Part shown: positions 1-8,498 of the stretch, in pieces | How positions within the stretch are numbered: the stretch's first letter is position 1 | How the letters are laid out: every line of letters begins with the position of its first letter | Assembly (NCBI GenBank): GCA_963422745.1 | Contig: OY730477.1 | Span: 2,294,001 to 2,358,000 of the forward strand | DNA length: 64,000 bases | Origin: G963422745 sp963422745 | Lineage (GTDB): Bacteria > Actinomycetota > Acidimicrobiia > Acidimicrobiales > Aldehydirespiratoraceae | Reading direction: 5' to 3' | The notes under the pieces: model-generated | The model's input: only the letters and a program-made list of their open reading frames with translations | Told to the model about the DNA's origin: nothing | Database searches by the model: none | Translations under genes and position numbers: made by a program

Positions 1-1
1 C

Positions 2-625
2 GAAATCATCGCCACCACCACTATAGCGATACCGTCAAGTACAGCTACATCTACTACAACTGTGACACCGCAGCCTAGCGTAACTATGCTGACCCCGACT
101 GTCACAACCACCACATCCAGTCCGACCAGCACCCTCCCGCCCACAACCGGAACAACATCACAACCTGGAGAGATGGAAACATACGTATTGGATCAAGCCC
201 TGCTTGTCAATCTTATCAGCCGCTCCACTCCGATCGGCACACTGTGCTGGGCGACGTGGGAGCAGATGAGAATGCACGTAATCAATGCATTTGAGATTAT
301 GGCTGATCAAGAACCCAAATTTCAGATAATATATCCAGCGGATTACGATCACCACTACACCCTCATTGATGCGCTGCAAGAGATAACAAAACCGGAGATT
401 GTCAGCATCGCCGACAGCCCACAGTTCTCCAAAGAACTTCAACTCTTCGCCAAAGCCTTCTTTGAAGAGGTCCGAACTGAGATTAGCCAAATAGACGAAC
501 TAACATCCAATAAACTCGATTATGCCGAATATCCTATCCCAGAACTTGAAGATATACCATATGTAGAGGCCTTCTTTGACCAACTAGAATCCCCATGCGG
601 CTCTCCCAAGCCAGCAATCGACTGA
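2..625 (+). CDS. Secreted Thr/Ser-rich lipoprotein-type protein, paralogue 1 (5' end outside window)
   Basis: The frame is open from the first bases, so the start lies upstream of the window. The visible protein has a Thr/Ser/Pro-rich linker followed by a globular domain of about 150 residues with the conserved elements CWATWE, MRMH and IYPADYDHHYTLI. The next two genes have the same design and begin with a lipobox, so a lost N-terminal lipoprotein signal is inferred here. This is the most diverged copy of the array (for example YVLDQALLVN where the others have DEYFIVN or DEFFIVN). The family is not recognised. Function is unknown; an envelope-anchored, surface-exposed protein is the best guess. 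Confidence 0.75.
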   Translation, partial: EIIATTTIAIPSSTATSTTTVTPQPSVTMLTPTVTTTTSSPTSTLPPTTGTTSQPGEMETYVLDQALLVNLISRSTPIGTLCWATWEQMRMHVINAFEIMADQEPKFQIIYPADYDHHYTLIDALQEITKPEIVSIADSPQFSKELQLFAKAFFEEVRTEISQIDELTSNKLDYAEYPIPELEDIPYVEAFFDQLESPCGSPKPAID

Positions 626-656
626 ACCATTGCCCGAGATCATTGCTCCGAAAAAT

Positions 657-1385
657 ATGCCAATTAATCAACACTACATACTGCTAGCAGGAGTTCTAGT
701 AATCGCTCTGTTCGGTTCTGGATGTGGCTCTGGCTCGGAAGTAGTACAGACAACTACAGAAACAACGGAAACCGAAATCATCGCCACCACCACTATAGCG
801 ATACCGTCAAGTACAGCTACATCTACTACAACTGTGACACCGCAGCCTACCGTGACTGTGCTGACCCCGACTGTCACAACCACCACATCCAGCCCGTCCA
901 GCACCCTCCCGACCACAACCGTAACAACATCAGAACCTAGGGAGGAGATGGAACCATTCGTATTGGATGAGTACTTCATAGTCAATCCCTTCGACCGTTC
1001 CACTCCGAGCGGTACATTTTGCTGGGCGATATGGGAATGGGTGAGAATGCACGCAATCACCGCATTCGAGGTGGTGTTTGCCGAACACCCGAGAATTGAA
1101 ATAATATATCCAGCAGATTACGATCACGACTACACCCTTATCGCTGCGCTGAAAGAGATGTCCAAACCGGAAATGGTCAGTATCGCCGATGACCCACACC
1201 TCTCCAAGGAATTTCAACTCCTCGCCAAGGTCTTCTTTGAACAGGTGCGAACTGACATTAAACTAATCGAAGAGATAGCACCCGATAGACTAGATTACGC
1301 CAACTATCCTTTCTTTGATATTGAAGATACACCATTCCTACAAACCCTCTATGAAGGAGAAACTAACTCAGACGAATGCTCCTAA
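657..1385 (+). CDS. Thr/Ser-rich lipoprotein, paralogue 2
   Basis: The ATG at 657 is chosen because it gives a short signal peptide (MPINQHYILLAGVLVIALFG) running directly into a lipobox ending GSGC; a TTG 27 bases upstream is less likely, since the segment CATTGCTCCGAAAAATATG is conserved as a leader before the paralogues. After the lipid-attached Cys comes a linker of about 75 residues rich in Thr, Ser and Pro, then the globular domain with CWAIWEWVRMH and IYPADYDHDYTLI. It is very similar to the following copy, indicating recent tandem duplication. Function unknown; likely exported and membrane anchored. Confidence 0.8.
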   Translation: MPINQHYILLAGVLVIALFGSGCGSGSEVVQTTTETTETEIIATTTIAIPSSTATSTTTVTPQPTVTVLTPTVTTTTSSPSSTLPTTTVTTSEPREEMEPFVLDEYFIVNPFDRSTPSGTFCWAIWEWVRMHAITAFEVVFAEHPRIEIIYPADYDHDYTLIAALKEMSKPEMVSIADDPHLSKEFQLLAKVFFEQVRTDIKLIEEIAPDRLDYANYPFFDIEDTPFLQTLYEGETNSDECS

Positions 1386-1436
1386 CTCTAGCCAGCATAC
1401 GACTGAACCATTGCCGAGATGATTGCTCCGAAAAAT

Positions 1437-2177
1437 ATGCCAATTCATAAACGCTATATCCTCCCTGGAGCTGTGCTGATCATTGCATTGCTCGGTTCTG
1501 GATGTAGCTCGGACTCCAAAGAAGAGACAAACGAAGTAGAGACAATAGCAGAACCAACGGAAACTGAAATTACTGTGACCACGATAGCGGTACCGTCAAG
1601 TACAACTATATCTACTACAACTGTGACACCGCAGACTGGCGTAACTATGCCAACCCAGACCGTCACAACCACCACGTCCAGTCCGTCCAGCACCCTCTCG
1701 ACCACAACCGTAACAACATCAGAAACATCGGAGAGGGAGCCATATGTATTGGATGAGTTCTTCATAGTCAATCCCATCGACCGTTCCACTCCGATCGGTA
1801 CAATTTGCTGGGCGATGTGGGAATGGGTGAGAATGCACGGAATCACCGGACTCGAGGTGTCGTTTGCCGAAGATCCGAGAATTCAAATAATATATCCAGC
1901 AGATTACGATCACGACTACACCCTTATCGCAGCGCTGAAAGAGATATCCAAACCGGAAATGGTCAGTATCGCCAATGACCCACAGCTCTCCAAGGAATTT
2001 CAACTCCTCGCCAAGGTCTTCTTTGAACAGGTGCGAACTGACATTAAACTAATAGAAGAGATAGCACCCGATGGACTAGATTACGCCAATTATCCTTTCT
2101 CTGAGCTTGAAGACATGCCATTCCTACAATCCTATTATGAAGATACAGATGCCCCATTCCCATGCGCCTCTCTCTAG
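1437..2177 (+). CDS. Thr/Ser-rich lipoprotein, paralogue 3
   Basis: The same architecture as the preceding gene: signal peptide MPIHKRYILPGAVLIIALLG, lipobox GSGC, low-complexity Thr/Ser linker, then a C-terminal domain with CWAMWEWVRMH and IYPADYDHDYTLI. An in-frame ATG at 1419 exists, but that position is ATC in the leaders of the other copies, so 1437 is preferred by paralogue alignment. The linker varies between copies while the C-terminal domain is well conserved, suggesting selection on the domain. Not assigned to a known family. Confidence 0.8.
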   Translation: MPIHKRYILPGAVLIIALLGSGCSSDSKEETNEVETIAEPTETEITVTTIAVPSSTTISTTTVTPQTGVTMPTQTVTTTTSSPSSTLSTTTVTTSETSEREPYVLDEFFIVNPIDRSTPIGTICWAMWEWVRMHGITGLEVSFAEDPRIQIIYPADYDHDYTLIAALKEISKPEMVSIANDPQLSKEFQLLAKVFFEQVRTDIKLIEEIAPDGLDYANYPFSELEDMPFLQSYYEDTDAPFPCASL

Positions 2178-2224
2178 CTAGCAGACGACTGAGCCATTAC
2201 CATTGATCATTGCTCCAAAAAAAT

Positions 2225-2365
2225 ATGCCCACACTTAGACACTACATACTGCCTGGAGCTGTGCTGATCATTGCGTTGCTGGGTTCTGGATGTGGCTCCG
2301 GCTCCGAAGTAGTACAGACAACTACAGAAACAACGGAAACCGAAGTCACTGCCACCATCCACTAG
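2225..2365 (+). pseudogene. Truncated fourth copy of the lipoprotein array
   Basis: This 46-codon reading frame has the array's signal peptide (TLRHYILPGAVLIIALLG), lipobox GSGC and the start of the Thr-rich linker (VVQTTTETTETE), then reaches a TAG where the other copies continue for about 190 residues. The conserved leader CATTGCTCC precedes it. The sequence after the stop is unrelated, so the copy was cut off by a deletion or rearrangement. A secreted 24-residue lipopeptide could still be made, but a remnant is the simpler reading. Confidence 0.8.
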
Positions 2366-2498
2366 TTGATCCTCTACACATAACCCGCCCTCGCTCAAGC
2401 TGCGCTTCTGCGAGACTGGAACCACAGTCGTGACCAACAGCGGCGAACTGCCAATGAATGCAAACTTACGGGCTGATCGCGGCGATCGGCCCCGAGAA

Positions 2499-3695
2499 TC
2501 AGCTAGCTGTGTTGAAGGCCAGTTGCCATGTATTGATGCGTTCGGCGTCGCGAGATTCATAGGCATTGATGGCTTCGCTGAGCGTCGGGGCGAACACATC
2601 TTCGTCGCCGTTCGCGAGCGCTGTGAGACGCATCGTGAACCACGCGGTGATTCCACCCACTGGCGTCGACTCGAACCTGGGGAATTGCGGATCGCCTCCA
2701 TCGCGATGAAGCCACTTCCCGGCGAGACCGGGATCCAAAGCCATCGCCCTCGCGAGCCCCACGACATCGGTCGTCCCGGTCGCAACGGCATCGGCGGCCT
2801 CAGCTCGGGTCTTGAACCCGCCGGTCAGCATCAACGGCGTGTTCGTGACAGTCCGTGCCCGCCGGGCGAACTCAAGGAAGTACGGCCCCGACGATCGTCG
2901 ATCAGAACTTGCTGGAGCACCAGGAAAATAAGTGCCTCCGCTGATATCGATCAGATCCACTGCCTCATGTCCGAGAAGCGCTATCGCAACAAGGGCATCT
3001 TCCTCGCTCAACCCACCAACGAGCTGATCACTCGAGTTGATCTTCACCGCGATCGCGAAACCCGATCCCAGTTCCGTTCGGACCTTGCGCACGATGGCAA
3101 GCAGAAGCTGGCATCGCGCTTCAATCGAGCCGCCGTAGCGATCGCAGCGACGGTTGAACAACGGTGACAGAAACTGGCTCAACAAGAAACCGTGGCCTGC
3201 ATGTATCTCAACACCACCGAAGCCAACATCTCGGGCATGAGCCGCCGCTTTGGCGTAGATCATCGGCAGCGCATCAACCTCGGCCGCCGTCAGCGCATCG
3301 CAACGCAAACCCTCGATATCCAACGCAGATGGACCCGCAGGGCGAGAAACCGGACCGTAAGCGAGCGCGCCAGCATGACCAAGCTGAGGCCAGATCAGCG
3401 CACCATCAACAGAACCGGCTACGACAAGCCGCCGAAGACGCGCCAAATCAACACAAGGGTCAAGAACTAGGTTCCCCGGTTTCTCCGGAAAACGACAATC
3501 CACTTGAACCTCACCAATAAGCGACAGAGCAGCGCCGCCCCTCGACCACCTCCGATAAAGCTCAACTTGCGCATCGGTCGAACGACCCGCACCGTCCCCC
3601 AAGCAATCAGACATCGCAGCCTTCACCAACCGATTCTTCAACACCACACCACACGGAAGCTCCAACGGTGCCCCAAGAACCTCTACATCGGTCAC
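2499..3695 (-). CDS. Old Yellow Enzyme-family NADH:flavin oxidoreductase
   Basis: A 398-residue FMN-binding TIM-barrel protein. The family signature is clear in the middle (EIHAGHGFLLSQFLSPLFNR, then DRYGGSIEAR), as are the early VLKNRLVKAAM segment and the late LMLTGGFKTR phosphate-binding region. Such enzymes use NAD(P)H to reduce activated C=C bonds of enones or nitro compounds; there is no C-terminal 4Fe-4S/FAD extension, so it is the short form. The start is GTG. The first bases of the gene are duplicated 66 bp upstream. It stands alone, facing the glycerophosphodiesterase-like gene; the substrate cannot be predicted. Confidence 0.88.
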   Translation of the reverse strand: MTDVEVLGAPLELPCGVVLKNRLVKAAMSDCLGDGAGRSTDAQVELYRRWSRGGAALSLIGEVQVDCRFPEKPGNLVLDPCVDLARLRRLVVAGSVDGALIWPQLGHAGALAYGPVSRPAGPSALDIEGLRCDALTAAEVDALPMIYAKAAAHARDVGFGGVEIHAGHGFLLSQFLSPLFNRRCDRYGGSIEARCQLLLAIVRKVRTELGSGFAIAVKINSSDQLVGGLSEEDALVAIALLGHEAVDLIDISGGTYFPGAPASSDRRSSGPYFLEFARRARTVTNTPLMLTGGFKTRAEAADAVATGTTDVVGLARAMALDPGLAGKWLHRDGGDPQFPRFESTPVGGITAWFTMRLTALANGDEDVFAPTLSEAINAYESRDAERINTWQLAFNTAS

Positions 3696-3767
3696 GGAAC
3701 TACCACATACGACCGCCAGGCCGGTGTCGGTCTGTGCCCCAAGAACCCATTATCGCTCACGGCACCA
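3668..3767. repeat. Imperfect 66-bp-offset direct duplication of the oxidoreductase 5' end
   Basis: The block GTGCCCCAAGAACC followed by a copy of the GGTCACGG/GCTCACGG segment occurs at 3668 and again at 3734, exactly 66 bases apart, with scattered differences between. The first copy is the start of the oxidoreductase gene on the minus strand (GTG start at 3695); the second lies in the upstream gap and would encode a degenerate version of the same N-terminus (VSDNGFLG versus VTDVEVLG). The rest of the 215-base gap holds no gene I can support. Confidence 0.6.
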
Positions 3768-3985
3768 CACTGCCAGTGTAAGGTTCCCACGGCACCATCA
3801 AGATGTAGCAACTGCACGCATGCAAGCTGGAGACATGCGATGGCACCACATCGGCGTCGACAGCTACCGAACCCGTCGATGTCGGAAAGGCCGACGTTGA
3901 GCACGATCCAATGATCATTTCCCGATCACGGCGCTGGAGACTGCTACTCGGACACGGCCTGACGTCGGCTGGTAGGGTCGGCCCG

Positions 3986-5137
3986 ATGTGCTCGCTCCGG
4001 TGGTTCCCGATGATGGCAACTCTGATCATGGGTCTGTTCGGTTTAGGGTGCGGTGACTCGGAAACACCCGACGCGACCGGAGACACCACGACCAGCACTA
4101 CGACTACTGGCCCTACGACGACCAGCACTATTACGACCACGACCGGCCCTGCGACCACGACCAGCACTTCGACGACCACAACGATGAGTACATCGGTGCT
4201 GCCCGATCCGCCTGTGTCGACCGTGGAGGAGTTGCTGGCCCTGGACCGGCCGGTTGTCGCCGCTCATGCGGGTGGTGATCAGGACTACCCCCATTCGACC
4301 CTGTACGCCTTCGAGCAAGCAGCTCACGACGGCGCGGACCTGCTGGAGATGGACGTACAGCTCACAGCCGACGGCGTGCTGATCGTCCAACACGACGACA
4401 CCGTGGACCGCACAACCGAAACCACCGGGCGAGTCGCCGAGATGACACTGGCAGAGATCCAAGCCCTGGACAATGCCTACTGGTTCATACCCGGCAACTG
4501 GGACAACAAAGCTCAACCCGACGCCGATTACCGCTGGCGAGGTGTACGAACCGGTGACGTCGAGGCCCCACCGGGATTCACACCCGACGACTTTGCCGTC
4601 CCCACCTTCCGCCAAGTAGCCGAACGCTTCACGGGATGGGTACTCAACGTGGAGATCAAAGTGCAGCGCAACGCCGACGGCGAAGACGACCCCGCCACCG
4701 GCATCGCCGCAGCCGAAGTACTGGCCCGAGAGATCGACGAATTAGGTATTCGAGACTCGGTGATCGTGGCCTCCTTCAACGACGAAGTACTCGACGCCTT
4801 CCGAACCGCCGCACCAGAAGTGGCCACCAGCCCCGGCGAAAACGCCATGCTCGCACGATTCTTCAGCGGCACCCCACTGCATCCCAACGACCGAGTCGTG
4901 CAGATCCCCAACCTCTATCAGGGCCAAGACGTCGCCCTACCAGGATTTTTCGGGCCTGTGCAAGACGACGGATACGCGATCTGGGTCTGGTTCAGCGGCA
5001 CCGGCGTAGAAGAAACCACCGAGATGTACACCGAACTGTTCTCCCGAGGAATCAACGGAGTCATCGCCGGTCGGCCCGCCGCCGCCGTGGCTGCGCTGCA
5101 ATCGCGCCTCGCCGTCGACAGCTCCGAAGACGACTAA
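3986..5137 (+). CDS. Lipoprotein glycerophosphodiester phosphodiesterase-like protein
   Basis: The ATG at 3986 gives a compact signal peptide ending in a lipobox (LFGLGC); an upstream in-frame ATG at 3911 would add 25 residues. A 45-residue Thr-rich linker follows, then a GDPD TIM barrel. Catalytic landmarks are VVAHAGG (usually HRGG), PHST (usually PENT), the metal-binding pair in EMDVQLT and the general-acid region VQHDDTVDRTT, with VEIK later in the barrel. GDPD enzymes hydrolyse glycerophosphodiesters to glycerol-3-phosphate and an alcohol, here on the outer face of the membrane. The HAG/PHST changes are at metal or catalytic positions, so activity or substrate may differ from the textbook enzyme. 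Confidence 0.85.
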   Translation: MCSLRWFPMMATLIMGLFGLGCGDSETPDATGDTTTSTTTTGPTTTSTITTTTGPATTTSTSTTTTMSTSVLPDPPVSTVEELLALDRPVVAAHAGGDQDYPHSTLYAFEQAAHDGADLLEMDVQLTADGVLIVQHDDTVDRTTETTGRVAEMTLAEIQALDNAYWFIPGNWDNKAQPDADYRWRGVRTGDVEAPPGFTPDDFAVPTFRQVAERFTGWVLNVEIKVQRNADGEDDPATGIAAAEVLAREIDELGIRDSVIVASFNDEVLDAFRTAAPEVATSPGENAMLARFFSGTPLHPNDRVVQIPNLYQGQDVALPGFFGPVQDDGYAIWVWFSGTGVEETTEMYTELFSRGINGVIAGRPAAAVAALQSRLAVDSSEDD

Positions 5138-5296
5138 CCCCGACACCGCTCACGCGAACGATACGGAACCAACCGGCAACGAGAAGAATCGCTCGCAACC
5201 CGGGCCGCCAGATGGTATGTCGAGCATCTCGGCTTCGAGGCCGTCACCGAGTTCGACTTCTGGGCTAGCGGATTCGAAGGCGGGCCGTTGCAGATC
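5138..5296 (+). other. Unassigned coding-like fragment
   Basis: A plus-strand frame without a credible start reads RYGTNRQREE, LATRAARWYVEHLGFEAVTE and FDFWASGFEGGPL, which looks like protein-coding sequence rather than noise. It runs directly into sequence that matches an aminotransferase on the opposite strand, so it is probably an orphaned gene fragment at the edge of the decayed region. I do not recognise the family. Confidence 0.35.
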
Positions 5297-5481
5297 TCAG
5301 CCGACGGCGGCCTGGATGGCCATCGGCGATGCACCGAATGGATTCTCGGCGCTGTCCAGCTTCGAAATCCGATCTGGGGAGATGCCGTAGCGCTCGGCCA
5401 CGTAGTCGGCGGGCAGACCCGGCACGTAGTACTCGGGTCGACCAGACCGGGATGGGCGTAGCCGAGGTCGACGGTGTCCAT
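5297..5481 (-). pseudogene. N-terminal remnant of a histidinol-phosphate aminotransferase-like gene
   Basis: Reading leftward, an ATG at 5481 opens MDTVDLGYAHPGLVD; then, in another frame, YYVPGLPADYVAERYGISPD and KLDSAENPFGASPMAIQA follow. The latter is the N-terminal signature of HisC-type PLP-dependent aminotransferases (YVPG..., KLDSNENPxGPSP). A frameshift near 5435 and the loss of everything after about 60 residues, including the PLP-binding Lys region, show that the gene is dead. It sits 12 bases downstream of the SIS-domain remnant, so the two once formed an operon. Confidence 0.7.
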
Positions 5482-5492
5482 GATCGGGGACC

Positions 5493-5850
5493 TCAGTCGG
5501 TGTAGATGCCCGCGTCGCGGCGGGTCTGGTGGAAGGTGTCGATGGCGCCGACGACGTCTGTCGTGGCATCGGCCACCACGAACGCCAGAAGCGACTCGAG
5601 CAGGGCGACGGCCGCCACGTTCGATGAGAACGGCAGTGGCGAGTCGTTCGGGACGACGAAGGCGTGGGCGGACGGCGCCACGATCGGCGCTGCCCAGCTG
5701 TCGGTAACGGCGATCACCGGGATGGCGCGCTCGACCGCGAGCGCCACCGCGTCCACGATCTCGGACCGATACGGGCTGAACGTCATCGCCACCAAGACGT
5801 CACGGGCACCCATCCGGGCGACGTCGTCGATGGCGAGGCCGATGATAGGG
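5493..5850 (-). pseudogene. C-terminal remnant of an RpiR/MurR-type SIS-domain regulator
   Basis: The minus-strand frame contains ARDVLVAMTFSPYRSEIV, IPVIAVTDSWAAPIVAPS and an SLLAFVVADATTDVV helix, the pattern of the sugar-isomerase (SIS) effector domain of RpiR-family regulators. The N-terminal helix-turn-helix and the first half of the SIS fold are missing; upstream the frame runs into antisense of a racemase fragment. RpiR regulators usually control adjacent catabolic genes, and the aminotransferase remnant lies immediately downstream. Confidence 0.65.
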
Positions 5851-5867
5851 ATCGCGGCAACCGAGTC

Positions 5868-6311
5868 CGGCCACTGCCTCGTCGAAGCACTTCGAGCCAT
5901 CGGAGCCGAGACGATCACGGTGGTCAATGGCTACTACCGACCCGACTGGTCCGCCGGCATCAACGGCTACCTGCAGGCCGCAGGCTTCGAGATCCTCTGG
6001 GCGGGCGACCTGATCGAGCAGGGACTGGTGGCCGACCACGACGAGAAGCTGGCCATCGAGGCAGCCACCCTGTGGGACTACCCCGACGACATCATGATCC
6101 GGGCCAGCGTCGACGCCCACTAGCGGGCCCCGGATGCGGACGCCATCGTGCAGACCGGTGACGGCTTCCGCATGCTGCAAGTCGTCGACGCCGTCGAAGG
6201 CGCCACAACCACACCGGTCGTGGCATCGGACTTCGCGCTGTACTGGGCGATGCTGCGCGAGCTCGATCTCACCGCCACACACGGCTACGGCTCGCTCCTA
6301 GGGAGCCTACG
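5868..6311 (+). pseudogene. Asp/Glu racemase / maleate isomerase-family remnant with in-frame TAG
   Basis: The frame reads CLVEALRAIGAETITVVNGY, INGYLQAAGFEILWAGDL up to a TAG at 6121, then continues in the same frame with PDADAIVQTGDGFRMLQVVD and TTPVVASDFALYWAMLRE. Both sides belong to one protein of the Asp/Glu racemase / arylmalonate decarboxylase / maleate isomerase superfamily: a second-lobe start, an AD-A-I-x-x-G segment, then PV.SD-type catalytic surroundings. The N-terminal lobe is absent. The nonsense codon plus truncation mark a pseudogene. Confidence 0.65.
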
Positions 6312-7380
6312 GTCGATGGCTTCACCCCGATGGAGGAGCGACGGGTGCTGGACGCATGCCCCGGGGTCATCGCCTCGGCACGCAACCACCCGACGCCCCA
6401 CAGCGACGACGTCTGGGGCCGGTATCGCACGATGACTATGGCTTGGGCCGCCGACGATGCCGTCCGTCACCGTGCCTCTACCGGCGGCGTCCTGACAGCG
6501 CTCGGCCAATATGCGCTGCGGTCGGGTCTGGTCGACTCGGTGCTGCATGTAGGAGCGGACCCCACGCATCCCATCAGGAGCCGATCGGTGATCAGCCGCA
6601 CCGCGGAGGAGGTTCTCGCCAACTCCGGATCCAGATACGGACCCACTCACGCGGTTCGAGTCACTCCTTAGCCGAGGCGAACCTTTTGCCGTCATCGCCA
6701 AGCCCTGTGACCTCGGTGCGATCCATCGCCTCAGCCGCTGCGATGAGCGAATCGACCGGCTTTGCACGATCCGCCTCGCCATGGCTTGCGGCGGGCAGTC
6801 TCGCCTGACCAAGACCACCGAGATGTTGGCGCAGTTGGGGGTGACCGAGGACGACGTGGCCGACCTCCGCTATCGCGGGGAAGGGAACCCCGGGCCCACG
6901 ACAGTGCGGACCACCGACGGGCGAGTGTTGGAAACCACCTACCTAGATATGTGGGCAGATGAGTCCGGATGGGAACTCGAGACCCGCTGCAAGCTGCGCC
7001 CGGACGCACTCGGCGAGTGCGCCGATATCGCCGCGGCCGATGCATGGCCCGGTGGCGCACCGACCGGCGAGGACGACGGCTTCAACGCGGTGGTGGTGCG
7101 CACCGACGCCGGCGAGACGCTCTTGCGCGAGGCGGTCGATGCCCGCGCTGTGGTGCTCGGAGAGCAGCTGACCCCCGCCCAGCTCGACAACTTTCAACCG
7201 CACCAGGTCCGCAAGAAGGAGGCACTCGCCCACCGCTACGAAGGTGTCGCTGCGGCAGGTGTTCAGCCGATCCGGACCATCGGGCTCCGTGTCGGGCAGC
7301 TCGGGACCCGTTTCGCCGGTGACCGCTCCGGCGAACGCGACGGCGCCACACGGCGGATGCGAGAGGCCCGACGAGCGTGA
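6312..7380 (+). pseudogene. Coenzyme F420 hydrogenase/dehydrogenase beta-subunit (FrhB)-like gene, truncated and frameshifted
   Basis: Two adjacent frames encode one FrhB-like protein. The first has HRASTGGVLTALGQYALR and ANSGSRYGPTHAV, then stops at 6669. The second, from about 6661, continues SLLSRGEPFAVIAKPCDLGA, LRYRGEGNPGP and WADESGWELETRCKLRPDAL, matching the C-terminal half of the family. The break is a single frameshift around 6655-6665. The N-terminal ferredoxin-like cysteines are missing, the gene being joined to the racemase remnant upstream. Intact relatives are F420- or flavin-linked iron-sulphur reductases. Confidence 0.75.
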
Positions 7381-7426
7381 GGATCACGAGCGTCGGCGAC
7401 GAGGTCACCACTATCGGGATGACGGA

Positions 7427-7640
7427 GTGAAGATCACTCGCATCGCCGTCTGGGCGGTCGACCTGGCGCTGGACCGGCCGTACTCACTGTCGGGTGGTCG
7501 GCTGCACATCGAGCGGCTCGACTCCACGATCGTTCGCATCGACACCGACGAGGGCATCAGTGGTTGGGGCGAGGGTTGCCCGTGGGGCTCGACCTATCTC
7601 CCCGCCTTCGCCCGCGGTATCCGGGCGGGCATCGAAGAGT
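7427..7640 (+). pseudogene. N-terminal remnant of a mandelate racemase/muconate lactonizing enzyme (enolase superfamily)
   Basis: From a GTG at 7427 the frame reads KITRIAVWAVDLALDRPYSL, SGGRLHIERLDSTIVRIDTD and EGISGWGEGCPWGSTYLPAF, the N-terminal capping domain of enolase-superfamily enzymes, closest in feel to hydroxyproline-betaine epimerase or cis-3-hydroxyproline dehydratase types. It breaks off after about 70 residues, before the barrel with the catalytic lysines and metal ligands, and is joined to a flavin monooxygenase fragment in another frame. Confidence 0.75.
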
Positions 7641-8489
7641 GCTTACACCACAGCGCAGGGGCGATCGGGCCAGAACGTGGTCGTCATCGGGGCAAACAAC
7701 AGCGCCCACGACGTCGCCGCAGACCTCGTCGAACACGGCGCCCACCCGACGATGGTCCAACGATCGCCGACCCTGGTGCTACGCCAGACGGACTACCGCG
7801 AGAAGGTGCTGGGGCCCATGTATTCCGCTTCGGCCGTCGCACGCGGAATCACCGCGGACGAGGCCGACTTCCTCACTCTTTCGGTTCAGATGCGCCAGTT
7901 CGAAGCCGACCACCGTGTGCTCTGGAACGAGATACACCACGCCGCCGAAGATTTCTACGCCCGGCTAGCAGCGTCCGGGTTTCTGCTCGATCTAGAGGAC
8001 GGATGCGGCCTCGGCCCCCAGTACCGCCGAACTGCCGCCGGCTACTACATCGACGTAGGAGCCTCCGAGATGGTCTCCGACGGCCGCATCGGGATCCGGG
8101 CCGGAACCGAGGTCGCACGGGTGACACCCATCGGCGTCGAACTCACGTCGGGCGAAGAGCTCCCCGCAGACGCCATCGTGTACGCCACCGGGTTCGGCAA
8201 TATGACCGACTTGGTGGCCTCGCTGATCGGCCCGTCGGTGGCCGACCGGGTCGGACCATGCTGGGGCTACGGATCCGGCACGAAAGGAGACCCCGGCCCC
8301 TGGCTCGGTGAACTCAGGAGCATGTGGATGCCGACGGCACACCCTGGGCTGTGGTTCACGGGCGGGAATCTCGCCCAGACCCGATTCTTTTCCCGGCTGC
8401 TCGCCCTGCAGCTGCGGCTCCACCAGATCGCCGACGGACGCGGCGATTCCCACAGCCGACAACCGTTCGACACCGGCCATTGCGACTAA
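7641..8489 (+). pseudogene. C-terminal part of a flavin-containing monooxygenase
   Basis: The protein-like part begins around SAYTTAQGRSGQNVVVIGAN and has the NADP-binding Rossmann motif GANNSAHDVAADL, the late family motif IVYATGF and a C-terminal WFTGGNLAQTRFFS segment. The N-terminal FAD-binding GxGxxG domain is missing; the reading frame opens upstream only as an out-of-frame reading of the enolase-superfamily fragment. FMOs oxidise N, S or carbonyl substrates with O2 and NADPH; without the FAD domain this one cannot. The open frame continues undamaged for 280 codons, so the truncation is probably fairly recent. Confidence 0.75.
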
Positions 8490-8498
8490 GGACCGACC

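Noticed and set aside
5474..5707. Small Arg-rich plus-strand open frame
   Set aside because: Antisense to the SIS-domain remnant, with composition typical of shadow frames.
6121..6123. TAG as pyrrolysine or other recoding
   Set aside because: The racemase-like gene also lacks its N-terminal lobe and is surrounded by pseudogenes, so an ordinary nonsense mutation is more likely.
7244..8311. A 355-codon plus-strand frame overlapping the FrhB and FMO remnants
   Set aside because: It is Arg/Pro-rich out-of-frame sequence; the recognisable protein motifs lie in the other frames.
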